DNA from: Bretschneidera sinensis
Lineage: Eukaryota > Streptophyta > Magnoliopsida > Brassicales > Akaniaceae
DNA: 64,000 bases
Direction: 5' to 3'
Assembly (NCBI GenBank): GCA_023935145.1
Contig: CM043699.1
Location: 67,930,638-67,994,637 of the forward strand
The notes under the pieces are model-generated. The model had not been told where the DNA came from, did no database searches, and saw only the letters and a program-made list of their open reading frames with translations. The translations under genes and the position numbers were made by a program. Of the stretch, positions 1 to 10,450 are shown piece after piece. The number at the start of each line of letters is the position of its first letter. Positions within the stretch are counted from its first letter, which is position 1.

Positions 1-30
1 AAGTAATTCTAAAAGAAACTGTAGCGCAAT

Positions 31-47
31 CCCCGGCAACGGCGTCA
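31..47 (-). other. Primer-binding site of Ath-E (tRNA-Asp type)
   Basis: The plus strand reads almost exactly as the 3' end of plant tRNA-Asp (CCCCGGCAACGGCGCCA), with one mismatch near the end (T for C). A minus-strand reverse transcript would be primed here. The site sits six bases from the LTR edge at 54, as in the complete Athila copy (30033-30049). It therefore fixes the orientation: the body of this element lies to the left, outside the window. Confidence 0.85.
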
Positions 48-996
48 AAAACTTGTTGACCGAAAATATACCTAAATAAATAAGCAGATAATCGTACTAG
101 TTTTACTTGCAAGTGCACAAGGTCAACAGTGTAGTATAGTGTGCGAAAGCAAGATCATCTCCATAGGGATTAGTAAAGTTCGGTTTTAGAATTAGTTTCT
201 TCTAAGTAAAAAGAAATAAAATAACTGTTGAATGTGATTTGATAATAATAAAGGCATAGAGCTTTGATATCCACCACTAGTCGTACTTTCTAAATTGTAT
301 AATGTATCAGTGCACTAACCTTATCATGTATACCTAATGGTGGCCAACTTAAGGGTATGGTATCTACTCTTTAAGCTATTGATTTCCCTAAGCAACGAGT
401 TAGGCATGGTGTCTACTCTAACTCTTTTCTTCCTTAAGGGATTCAGCATGGTATCTGCTTGAGTTGTTCCTTAAGAAAGCATAAGAACTATGGAAATCGA
501 CAACCACATGAGACCTAGGGCATGGTATCTACTCCCGGTTTCCCATGTTGATTAATCCAAGAATCCGGTGTGGATATCTTTTGTTACTAATGTTAGACCC
601 AGGACTCGGTCATCCAAATTGATCTAACTAACCAATCCATACCACATGCATACGTTGGCCATACACATACATATGAGGAATTTAAATAAGCATAGGCATT
701 AATCAAGTTAAACAACATAATAAAGGCTATTGGCAAAGATTTTATCAATGAATAAATATATGAGAAAGCATAACTAGGGCTTCAATCGGGCCCTATAAGA
801 AAGTTAGTTACACATGCTGTCTAAAATAAACATCATATATAAACTAAATATAAAGAGAAGAATAAACCCGAGAGAAGAAGTGTCAATTCTCTCCCTAAGC
901 TTTACAACTCCAAGTAAAAGATAAGAGAAGTGTTCTCTAAGTCGTGATCTCAGAAGCGATCTCTCAGAGGTGATAAATTGTGTGTGCTTTACAGGT

Positions 997-1006
997 GTAT
1001 TTATAG
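997..1006 (-). promoter_or_regulatory. Putative TATA box of Ath-E LTR
   Basis: On the minus strand the sequence is CTATAAATAC, a good plant TATA box. It is placed inside the LTR with about 400 bp of U3 upstream. Assigned from motif and position only. Confidence 0.55.
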
Positions 1007-1113
1007 GGCTTGAGAAGTCCTAGAAAGCTCATGAGTTCCTAAACTTTCCTAAATTACAAAACTCTCTTATTTCCAAAATAGGGTTCTACAGTTTACTATT
1101 CACGCCCATACAT

Positions 1114-1225
1114 GTGCGCTCGATCGCACGCGTCTTGCGCTCGATAGCAGTGTGCGCTCGATCCTTCTTGTGTGCGCACGATCGCAATGCGCGCTCGATC
1201 GCATTGCATGGTACGATCGATCGTA
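1114..1225. repeat. CGATCG palindrome cluster in Ath-E LTR
   Basis: About five CGATCG cores occur in 112 bp, in phrases such as TGCGCTCGATCGCA and GTACGATCGATCGTA, separated by unrelated spacers of a few bases. The cluster lies about 110 bp upstream of the LTR TATA box in the element's sense. The same vocabulary appears in the LTRs of Ath-A and Ath-C. Function is unknown. Confidence 0.85.
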
Positions 1226-1413
1226 TTTTGTCCAGAGGCTGCTCCAGGAATTCCAGGCTTCTTCCTTTAAGTGACAAAACTACTTCTTTTTCTCCAAGAC
1301 CTATAAACACATGTGAAACACACAAATGAAATAAAATGAACTAAATTAACATAACTAAGGACCTAACAAGTGTAAATAAGGGGGCTTAAATATGAATATT
1401 TAAGCACCTATCA

Positions 1414-1825
1414 TCCACACACCAAATAAGAGGCTAAAACAAGCTGTCCATGTGTGCTTCAGTGTGCCTAGCGCCTTGGCGCTGAACAGGGGGCGGTGAG
1501 GCGCTAGGCAAAGCTCCTTTGCACCACATTCTGGGTGGTGCGGTGCTAGTGGAGGGGTGGTGCAGTGCTGCCCTTTTTTCAAACAGCATCCTTGTTGGGC
1601 GGTGAGGCGCTGGTGAAGGGGCGGTGAGGCACACACTAATGCTGCCCTTCACACAACAATGCACACTACTTTGCTTTGTTGTTTAAGGGTGTGCACACAC
1701 ACCCAAATGGATGCACACACATGTGTGCACTCCTTTAATATGCTGTATTTTAATTTTCCAACCTTGGTTTAGACTTTAACCATCTTTGAACCATGATTAG
1801 ACATGTTTAAACCTTAGACAAATAC
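1414..1825 (-). repeat. LTR-derived fragment related to Ath-D LTR
   Basis: The right half (about 1660-1820) matches the Ath-D LTR at about 59830-60005. Shared phrases include 'CCAACCTTGGTTTAGACTTT' and the GTGTGCACACAC-type runs. The left half is a GC-rich stretch of GGCGGTGAGGCGCT-type repeats like those in Ath-D at 59400-59600. It is joined directly to a truncated copia gag at about 1826. It looks like a piece of an Ath-D-like LTR whose remaining parts were lost. The right boundary is approximate. Confidence 0.6.
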
Positions 1826-1829
1826 CAAC

Positions 1830-2639
1830 ATGCAACAAAATGTGGACTTGGCGATTGGAGAAGATGACGCTTTTCCAGTAAGTATCATGGAGGTCCAACT
1901 GATTAAGATGAAGAAGATTATGTATAGCACCATCTTTCTGCACATGTCAGATAGTGTCATAAGGAAGTGCGGAGACTCGGAAGATCCAACTGTCATTTGG
2001 AAGAAACTACATAAGTTATTTTTTACTAAGACTCTCCCTAATAAGATATATCTTCTTAAACGAATCTTTTCTTTTAAAATGGATCCTAATAAAGAGTTGC
2101 AAGATAACTTTGATGTGTTTAATAAACTAGTTCAAGATTTGGCTGGTTGTAGTATAACATTCTCGGATGAACAATTGGCTGTTATGTTATTGAATTCTCT
2201 TCCTGACTATTTTGACAGTTTGATTAATGCGATTGAATATGGAAGAGATACATTAACCAAGGAAATTGTGATCAATGCTATAAGGGCTCATGATTTCAAA
2301 GCCAAGATATGGGAAGCATCAAGTGGAGAAGGGTTATTCGTTAGAGGAAGGCCAGCATCTCAGTATGGCAGTAGCCTCCATGGCAACTACCGGGAGAAAT
2401 CAAAGGGTAGAGGGCAGAGCCATGGGAGATCGCATTCCAAACCGAAGTTTGGAGGAAGGCGATGCTTCTATTACAACAAGGAGGGTCATTTCAAGAAAGA
2501 TTGCAAGAAGATGATGAGGGAGGAGAGAGGAAGAAGCCATACCAACAATGGAGAGGCTTCAGTTGCCAAGGGAGAACAACAAGATGATGCTCTAAAGGCA
2601 TTCTTGACTACATTCATGCGGACCTTTGGGGACCAGTAA
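1830..2639 (+). pseudogene. Cop-A gag remnant
   Basis: The 269-residue frame covers most of a copia gag (UBN2/retrotransposon gag family). Residues about 50-150 carry the typical 'VIWKKLHKLF', 'KIYLLKRIFSFKM' and 'LLNSLPDYFDSL' blocks. Residues 190-215 are basic and glycine-rich. The zinc knuckle at residues 212-225 reads CFYYNKEGHFKKDC, so the second zinc-binding cysteine is tyrosine and the CCHC box is broken. The N-terminus is truncated, and the methionine at 1830 is simply the first one in the surviving frame. The last dozen codons already read out of frame through integrase sequence, showing a deletion of the protease region plus a frameshift. Confidence 0.85.
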
Positions 2640-3375
2640 GAACACTAACATAGGGAGGTAATCTTTACTTTCTGTCTTTAATTGATGATTATTCAAGAAA
2701 GGTTTAAGTTTATTTGCTTGAAAATAAATCAGATGCTTTGAATAAATTGGTGGTGTGGAAAAAGTTGCTGGAGACTCAAACGGGTAGGGTAGTTATGGTT
2801 TTACGAACCGATAATGGCTTAAAATTTTTAATAAGGATTTTGGTAAATTCTATGAGTTAAGTGGGATTCTAAGACATAGAACGGTTGTGACAACTCATCA
2901 GCAAAATTGAGTTGCTGAGAGGATGAATAAGACCCTTATAGAAAAAGTTAGGTGGATGTTAATTGGGTCCAGTTTACCAAAATATTTTTTGGGGGAAGTT
3001 GTGTTTACTGCTGCATATTTGGTTAATAGATCACCCTCTAGAGCTTTAGAGCTCAAGACTCCCGAAGAGATATGGAGTGGGAAACCCCCTGAGTTGAAAA
3101 ACCTTAGAACTTTTGGATGTGCTGTATTTGCACATCAAAAGGATGATAAACTTAGCCTAAGGTCTAGAAAATGTATGTTTCTAGGGTATGGTGATGGGGT
3201 TAAGGGGTATAGGTTTTGGTCCTTAGAGCCAAAAGGGACTAAACTCATAATAAGTAGGGATGTCATTTTTAATGAGCATTTATTTTCCTATTTGGAGAAA
3301 ACTAACCCTGCAGGGGATAGTGAGCAAACCAGTTCGGTATTTGTGGAGCATAGCATCAAGGAAAATTCAGTTTAG
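2612..3375 (+). pseudogene. Cop-A integrase remnant
   Basis: In frame from 2612 the translation 'IHADLWGP' marks the start of the copia integrase catalytic core. 'LSLIDDYSRKV' and 'RTDNGLKF' follow, then in another frame 'VAERMNKTL', so positions matching all three DDE residues survive. Stops and at least one frameshift separate these blocks (for example a TAG and a TAA between 2640 and 2710). From 2923 a 150-residue open frame gives the C-terminal part: 'YLVNRSPSRAL', 'TPEEIWSGKPP', 'LRTFGCAVFAH' and 'KCMFLGYGDGVKGYRFW', all typical of the copia integrase C-terminus. It cannot encode a working enzyme. Confidence 0.9.
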
Positions 3376-3768
3376 GTAGAGTAACGAAGGCAAGAGGGTT
3401 CAAACCAGGTAGAGCCCATTGATGAAGGCCAAGCTCAGGACACTCATGAGGAGGTTGAACTAGAAGGGGATGATGCAGCAAGTCAGAATGACTATCAACT
3501 CACAAGGGACCGGGAAAGGAGGGTGGTCAGACCACCTTTGAGATATGGTTTTGTGGATGCTAATGTAGCAGCTCCTTATTCAAAAGGAGGGGTTGAACCA
3601 GAAACTTACATGGATGCAATGGAATGTAAGGATTCTTCAAGATGGCAACTAGCTATGGAGGAAGAAATAGATTCTTTGAGGAAGATCAACTCTTGGGAAT
3701 TAGTGCCCAAACCAGAAAAATAGAGAGTTGTGGATTGTAAATGGATTTACAAGATCAAAGAAGGGAAC
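3376..3768 (+). pseudogene. Cop-A RT, N-terminal part
   Basis: This linker and the start of reverse transcriptase follow the integrase: acidic linker, then 'RPPLRYGF', 'WQLAMEEEIDSLRKINSWELVPKP' and, after a TAG at 3721-3723, 'RVVDCKWIYKIKEGN'. The stop is read as a decayed lysine codon because copia elements usually have KPKDK-VVGCKW here. The gene is cut at 3768 by Tek-1 and resumes at 18577. Confidence 0.85.
3764..3768. repeat. Left target-site copy of Tek-1 (GGAAC)
   Basis: The pentamer before the Tek-1 LTR is GGAAC. The matching copy after the right LTR is AGAAC, with one mismatch. Removing Tek-1 plus one copy restores the copia RT frame. Confidence 0.75.
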
Positions 3769-6132
3769 TGTAACGACCTATCCCGGGTTGGCCACCCCCG
3801 AAACAGTGTCATCACATTTTGAGAATCCCAGCACGATACATATATGCAACCATAAAAATAAATAACACCAAAGGAAATTTACATCAATCCGATCTTTAAA
3901 CATTCTATACAACGTAAAATGCATGAGTATTTACTAATAATTTTTTTATTATTATCACATTAGTCTGAGGATGATGACACGCACGTGGCTTATAGAAAAT
4001 GATTTCTTCTGAACTTCAACTCGCGAAACTATTTGCCAAGCCTGCTACCTAAAAATCATTGTACAATGAGGAGTGAGCTTCACAAACTCAGTGAATTAAA
4101 TTTACTAAAAGTACTCATTTGTATAAACAGTCTTTTAAAATTTAAATCAATTTATATTTCCTACACTTGATACTAGCACTCTACTATCACTCCATATATC
4201 GTAATATCCATTCTCTATCAATCTCTTTCTCTTATTTATTAGTTCACTTCAAGACCATCAATTATCTCATGATTTCCTCGTAAGGAGGTTCACATCATAA
4301 AATCTACAATTTAGATTGTTCTTATCACTGTAACAATAACACACCACACCTCGACATTTCAATAATCTCATCACCATAACTATCTCTCTGTGAGACTCAT
4401 TCATCTATATTTATATTCAAAATAATACACCACACCTCAGCATTTCAATAATCTTATCACATAACTGTCTCTTTCAGTGAGACTCAACCATCATTAATTA
4501 TATTCAAAATAATACACCACACTTCATCATTTCACAAATCTTATCACCATAACTGTCTCTTTCTGTGAGACTCAACCATTATTAATTATATTAACAATTT
4601 ATACATCACACATCAGTATTTCAATAATGCAGGAAATAATTAAAACAGATGCAATGCAATGAATGCATATGATGGGAACATCTTCCCACCTGTCGACAGG
4701 TTGTTATTATCTTAGACCAGCCCCTTCTCGGTTCTTTTCTTTGCAACTTGTCCTGGTTGCCACGAAATTTTCTCAGCATATACCGGTTGGCACGGTGTCT
4801 CTTTTATTTCCAGCATATACCGGTTGTCATGGTTATTTCATTATACCAGCCCCTTCCCGGTTCTTTTCTTTCCCATTTAGACCACACGTATATGAACAAT
4901 GATACGAAATATGCATTGGAACAGTAATATAAAAATAAATAAAAAAACAACATGAACTCAAAATATCTAAATTGACTATCCTGATTTTTCTCAAATTATA
5001 TAAAAATTCCACTAAAATCCCCTCATCCCAAATCACATCACAACATCCATTAAAGCTTGTCAAGATCCACTAAATTTCATACCAATTCACATCAAATCAT
5101 CCATCAAAGTTTGTCAAGATCCACTAAAATGTATCTCCTCAAAATTTGTATCAAAACATCAATATAACTCATCAAGAATTTAATTATCACCATCATTATT
5201 AAATTAACCAATTATTCCAATAATATTCCTTCTCACATAATAATTTTCTATGATTCCAACATTTATACCATATTATCCACCCAAAGATTTATCTACCACC
5301 CAATCATACTTTAAAAATTAAATTTAATATTATCACCAAATAATTGATTTTTATTTAGACTACTTAAAGTAAATTCAACTCACCACGTAGCTCTTAAAGC
5401 TACCCGTGGATCACCTCTTTGCCCTTCCCGTTTCTTTCAAAAATTCTCCAGTTGTAGATCGTCAACACCTGACATCATATTTATATAAATTTTATAATTT
5501 ATTCTTCAATCTAATATAAACCACACACTTTGAAAATTCTCACTTTGAATTCAGAGAAACTTCATAAATGTCAGAAATTCAAAAATAACCACTATAATAT
5601 TACCTTCTGCTTTTCTGATAGCTATTCTTGATTCTCTATGAAATTCCACAGAAAACTCCTTCAAAATTTTGGTCTTTCAGCATTTCTTTGAGTCCTCAAT
5701 TGCTTTGAGAAAACAAATGAGAAGTTGAAAGAAACTGAACGAAATCGTTCAGTCTCCATATGTTTACCCATTGTGTATATATATATATATATTTTTTTTC
5801 CTTTGCTTTAACAGCCCCTCTCCCTTACAATTCTTGAACTACCACGCAAAACCCAAGTGTAAGGCATACAAATGCCTTTCTTTTGCATTCCTTTACCTGC
5901 TGCCACCCTTTTTTGACTTTGATTTGGTTTTTTTTTTTTTTGTACTTTTTTTACTTTTTTAAACCTTTTTTTTCTTTTCTTTTAATGACGCTCACATCCT
6001 GGAAATTTTTTTTTTTAGAGCATTGCTTTATTCCAATTGGACTTTTCGCACTTAAAATATCTATATTTTATTTTAACTCTTTGTTCTATTTATTAAATTA
6101 CTTCTTTACCCTTCACGAATACAAGTATTACA
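3769..6132 (-). repeat. Tek-1 3' LTR (left copy)
   Basis: The edges are TGTAACGACC and AAGTATTACA. Compared with the right copy it has a short (TA)n run near 5777 and lacks one arm of a hairpin (see 18308-18333). Inside are an 86-89-bp tandem repeat (4341-4635), a block of repeated 'CCGGTTCTTTTCTTT' and 'AGCATATACCGG' phrases (4715-4890), and a G-box CACGTG at about 3983. It was inserted in Cop-A RT. Confidence 0.9.
4341..4635. repeat. 86-89 bp tandem repeat in Tek-1 LTR
   Basis: About 3.4 units each start with ACACCACAC(C/T)TC and continue through 'TCTCTTTC..GTGAGACTCA'. Unit starts are 4341, 4427, 4514 and 4603. The right LTR has the same array at about 16705-17000, so the repeat predates insertion. 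Confidence 0.85.
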
Positions 6133-8035
6133 ATTCTACCCACCTTACAAAAATTTCGTCCTCGAAATTTCTTGACTTTACTTCAAAAACAAATATAAAT
6201 AATACTTCTTCATACTAGTCTTATGTTTTCATGAAATCTCTTCAACATCCTTATTCTACCACCGAATTTAAACTAGTGAAATTATTCTATTACACAAGAC
6301 TTGCTATTTTTGTCTAAAATTCTCTATGGTACTTGTATATAAGCCAAATCTTTCTGAATTTCTATAGCTTAGCTCCAAATATCATGTAACCACTTTCTTA
6401 AAAGTGAAACATGCAATACATTATATAATTTTTTTAAAAAAAATTCTGGAGGCAAATCCAGGTTATTCACAACTAATCCAACTTCAACAACCTCATAGGA
6501 TCCCACATATCTCGGATTAAACTTTTCTTTTCTTTTTAAATCTCAGTATACCTTTTCATTTAGATATTTTTCTATACACCCAATCACCTACTTTAGACTC
6601 AAGAGGTCTACTCTAGGTTGCTTTAAGATTCTCTCTAACAAATTTGATCCTCTCAATTGTTAGCTCAATAATTAATTGACCAGATATATTTTTCTCTTCC
6701 ATTTCTTCCCAACATAAGGAATTCTACACCTCCGACCATACAATGCCTCAATCGGTGCTTTCCAATATTAGTTTGTTACTGATTATTATCATTAATTTCA
6801 ATTGATAGCATGTAAGCATCCTAACTTACTGAGAAACTCATCACCTTTTCCCTTAGTATATCTTCTAGTATTTTAATAATTCTTTCTATCAGCTAAATCC
6901 CTCTTCAATCCTGACCATCAGAAAAATTCTATCTAAATTCTGTATATATCTTATTGTTACTTGATTGCATCAAATCTACATCATTATGTGCCTCCCTTCT
7001 TATCTTTTTTCAAAACTCTGCGTTATTGGAAACACTATTTCTATCTAGGATACCATCATTTCTAATTTTGAACTTATTTTACTTTCTAGTAAGCACTCAA
7101 TACTTAATCTTTTCTATCTCTTCTATCTCTTCATCTATACCTTGCATCTCTAATGCATTTTACTATGGATGACTGTACAACTATATTCTTTATCCATGAT
7201 CCTTACCACTGATATTCAATTTTATTCTCATTTCTCTAAATCCATTATCAATTTCACATCAGGCTCCCACGAGCTGTTAACTTTCTTGTAGACTTTCTAC
7301 TCAATGTATCAACTATCACCTTCACATTTTCTAGATGATAGAGAATTGTACAATCATCGTTACTAATCAACTTCATCTACCATATCTGCCTCCAATTCAA
7401 CTCCCTCTAGGTAGGTAAGTATATCAAACTTTAATAACTCATGACTATCTCACAAGTGGCTCCATACTGATGATGTCTCCAATCTTTAAAGTAAACACTA
7501 TAACAGTCAATTCTAAGTCATGAATGTGGAAACTTCTATCATGGATCCTAAATTTCTTAGAAGTATGGGCCACAGTTTTCCTATGCCACACATATCCTAA
7601 TCATTGATGTGATGTATCACTATACACCACAAATCCTTCATTACCAGAAGGAAAACACCAATACTGCAGCTGTAGTCAATATCCCCCCTCCCTTTTTTAT
7701 AATTGAAAATTTTTCTCACACTTCCTTCACCATACAAATCCCACTTTTTCCCTGTTCAGTCTATTCAACCGTATTTTAATAATAAAAATTTCTGAAAGGA
7801 TCTTCTATAATAACCAACTAACCTCAAGAAGATTTTGATCTCAGTCACATTAGTTGGTCTCTCCCAACTTAACATTGTCTCTAACTTTTGTAAATCCACT
7901 GCAATCCATTTCCCAATATTACATTTCCAAGAAAGTTATTTCATTCAATCACCACCCACGCTTAGAGAACTTTGTATATAATTTCTCTTTCCTCAGAATC
8001 TCCAACACACTGTCTAATTGTTTCATATATTGTTC
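6133..8035 (-). pseudogene. Tek-1 integrase/RNase H region, decayed
   Basis: This AT-rich stretch occupies the place of RNase H and integrase in the minus-strand element. The clearest remnant is 7281-7375, whose minus-strand translation gives 'LISNDDCTILYHLENVKVIV' and then 'DTLSRKS'. This corresponds to the RNase H end (DYDC-I-YHPGKANVVADALSRKS) of Tekay elements. The rest is saturated with stops, and I could not read a continuous integrase. At the left edge, next to the LTR, is the usual GGACGAAATTT 3' motif with its purine-rich priming tract. Confidence 0.6.
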
Positions 8036-8400
8036 TTACTCCTTAGAATACATCAGGAAATAAAATACAACTATAAACTTGTTAAGATATGGTTTAAACA
8101 CTCGACTCATCAAGTCCATGAATGTTTCTGGAACATTAGTCAACCCAAATGACATCACCAGAAACTTATGACCATCACATGTCATAAAAGCAGTCTTAGA
8201 CTTGTCTCTTTCTTTTATTATCAAATGGGTGATAACCTAATCTCAAATATATCTTAGAAAATACTTTTACTCCTTGCACTGCTCAAATAATTTATTTATC
8301 TTGAGTAAAAGATCTTTGTTCTTATTCAACTATCTGTAGTCTATACACACTCTTATCATTCCATCTTCCTTCTTCACTAACAACACCTGATTCCGCAAAT
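8036..8400 (-). pseudogene. Tek-1 reverse transcriptase remnant
   Basis: Minus-strand translation gives 'VKKEDGMIRVCIDYR', then after several stops '[28 protein letters not shown]' and 'VFKPYLNKFIVVFYFLMYSKE'. These are Ty3/gypsy RT motifs. The catalytic block normally reading VFIDDILIYS here reads VFYFLMYS, so both active-site aspartates are gone. Tek-2 has the homologous block at 46489-46704 with a different loss. Confidence 0.85.
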
Positions 8401-8873
8401 ACATTAGGTCAGATAAATTGTTTATCTACAAATTCTTAAAATGGTACGTTCAGCTCTCTCAATTCAGCTAATGTCATTCTGTAGGGGGCTATTAAACATA
8501 TGTGATGATCCTGGTATCACATCAATAGAAAAATTTATCTCCCTACTTGGAGGCAACCTAGATAACTCATCAAGAAATTATATTAGAATAATCTTTCGCC
8601 ACTAAGATTTATTCTAACTTCCTATCTTCCTTTCTAGGATCCATTATGTATGCTAAATACTCATCACAACCTTTATTCAATCATCTCCTAGAGGTCAGAG
8701 AAAAATAGGATAGTTCGAGAGTATTTTATGTTCTCTCTGAAAATTTAACTTCTTATGTCCATATTTTGAACACTATCTTCTTTCTGGGACAATCAATCCA
8801 AGCGTAATACGTCGACAATCAATTCATTCTCAACATTAAATGAAATTATATATTCAAAGATAATAAATCCGCT

Positions 8874-9065
8874 TCAGCTTTTTCTATCACTGATACTAAT
8901 CAAACAACCTTTGTAAGCATTAATGATTATCACTCTATCTCTAGTGGGAACTTCAATAGAAATATTTTGCACCCAAGGACTACTACATACTTCAATAAAC
9001 TTCATATGAATACTTGATGCAAAAAAATAGGTTGCATCAAGGTCAACCAACATTGATATATCCAC
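8874..9065 (-). pseudogene. Tek-1 aspartic protease remnant
   Basis: A 63-codon minus-strand frame contains 'MLVDLDATYFFASSIH' followed by 'PWVQNISIEVPTRDRVI'. The chromoviral retropepsin active site is usually D-S-G-A-T, and here it reads D-L-D-A-T, with the glycine replaced. Tek-2 has D-L-G-A-T at the same place (about 47150-47370). Short and flanked by stops. Confidence 0.75.
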
Positions 9066-9539
9066 CTTTTCTATATATAAGACACCTCAAATTAAAACAA
9101 TTCTGGGATAAAATATATCTATAACAAACTTCTGTCTCTCAATCATACATCAGATTTCCACTTCCTCTTGGTAGTATATTTACTTCCTCTGTTATGACTT
9201 CCAGTTTCCATAACCTGTCGCCCAAATGTGAGGGTCCTACCAATAGTATTCTGAGCTACAGAAATAATAGGTCCTGCTTTCCTCTGACTCTATACTTCAG
9301 TTTCCTATGACAAGGAACGCCTCATTTGGGGTGGTCTCTCACCTTGTACACTCATACTACCACTACCGCTATAACCTTTATGTTTAAGCCTCTTTAACCA
9401 TTTTTATTTTTTATTTATTTTATTTTATATTTTTTTTCTTAAACTCCATCACATCTCTCTCAATCTGAAATGATATATCCACCAATCTGACAAAATTCAT
9501 ATCCTTCATGTACGATAATATTGATCAAACCTTAAAACA

Positions 9540-10309
9540 TAATTCATCTATGAACTTCTTACACTTCTTCTCCTTTGGTATACTATTTTCGTTTCAAACC
9601 TCAACAAAGCCATAAATCTCCTACCATACTGGGCCACAGTCAACTCACTTATCCCAAATAAATAAAATCTCTATCTTGTTGAGCTCTAAAGGTCTAAGGA
9701 AAATATTTATCAAGGGAAACCTCCCTAACCTATTTCAGATTAAGGGTTTATTAATATATGTACTTACCTTAGGAAGAACATCCTTCAACTATTTCCCAAA
9801 GAACATCCTTCCACTATTTCCCAAAACTTCTCTTTCTAACTCGAACGAAGCAAAGGCAATCATCTGCCTATCAGTTACTGGTAACATACCAAATAATGTC
9901 TCTACATGTTTCTCCCGAAACTCATACATAAAAGGATTCATAGATCCTTTAAGGCATTCGACTTAATATATCTTTCTGCGTCTTATGCATAAACCCACCT
10001 TTCCCCCTTTTTAAACGTTCATCATTGCTGGATTTACAACCTCAAACATTGCTCCAGCCCATCCATCAAGTATATGCTATGAGTTATCAATTCTAGCATT
10101 TATTACATTCATTTTTCTTAAGATCATGTGTAAGAGCTTGTCTTAGCTATTCTCTTTCAATTCCAGATTCTCTCACACCTTTACTAATATCAATTATATT
10201 ACTAATATCAATCTTACTATTAGTACATTTCCTTCTAGGAACCATAGATTCAGACTTAACCTCGACTTGTCAAAAATATTAGGGCCTACCACCCCCTCTC
10301 CAATCAATT
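9540..10309 (-). pseudogene. Tek-1 gag remnant
   Basis: The minus strand retains broken gag: the equivalents of 'LPMTDKQMVTFASFELEGEVLE' (clear in Tek-2 at 48075-48257) are readable between about 9700 and 9990. The frames are interrupted. The gag start lies on the other side of the L1 (16041-16043), where the minus strand reads ATG then an arginine-rich MTRRRARARVRV, so the LINE landed about 30 nt into gag. Confidence 0.7.
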
Positions 10310-10321
10310 ACTCTAACTCTA
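10310..10321. repeat. Left target-site duplication of the L1
   Basis: ACTCTAACTCTA at 10310-10321 is repeated exactly at 16009-16020. The uninterrupted version occurs once in Tek-2 (about 48557), which shows the pre-insertion site. Confidence 0.9.
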
Positions 10322-10450
10322 ATATAAAAAAGTCAACCCGGGCAGCTAGAGAGAGAAGCTCTCAACTGTGAACAGTGCTGCCCATGGTCTCCAGTTCATC
10401 TCTCCTCCTTCTCCACCTCTTTCTGTGTCATTCTTCCTGCCATCTTCAGC

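Larger units (their letters stand above)
54..1413 (-). repeat. 5' LTR of Athila-type element Ath-E
   Basis: This 1360-bp LTR begins TGTTGACC and ends CTATCA on the plus strand, so it reads TGATAG...CAACA in the element's own sense. The edges were set by comparison with the Ath-A LTRs, which share the terminal phrases 'AAACTTGTTG' on one side and 'TTTAAG' followed by a TCA terminus on the other. It carries a minus-strand TATA box at 997-1006 and a CpG-rich palindrome cluster at 1114-1225. The flanking pentamer at 1414-1418 (TCCAC) would be one target-site copy, but its partner is outside the window. Sequence is well diverged from Ath-A, so this is a related but distinct subfamily. Confidence 0.8.

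Noticed and set aside
1086..1329. Open frames over the CGATCG cluster on both strands (Arg/Ser/Ile repeats), also at 22573-22975 and 30848-31211
   Set aside because: They arise because the palindromic repeat is read without stops in several frames. They lie in noncoding LTR sequence and have no family similarity.
9676..9966. 96-codon plus-strand frame
   Set aside because: Antisense to the Tek-1 gag remnant, which has family-specific blocks on the minus strand.
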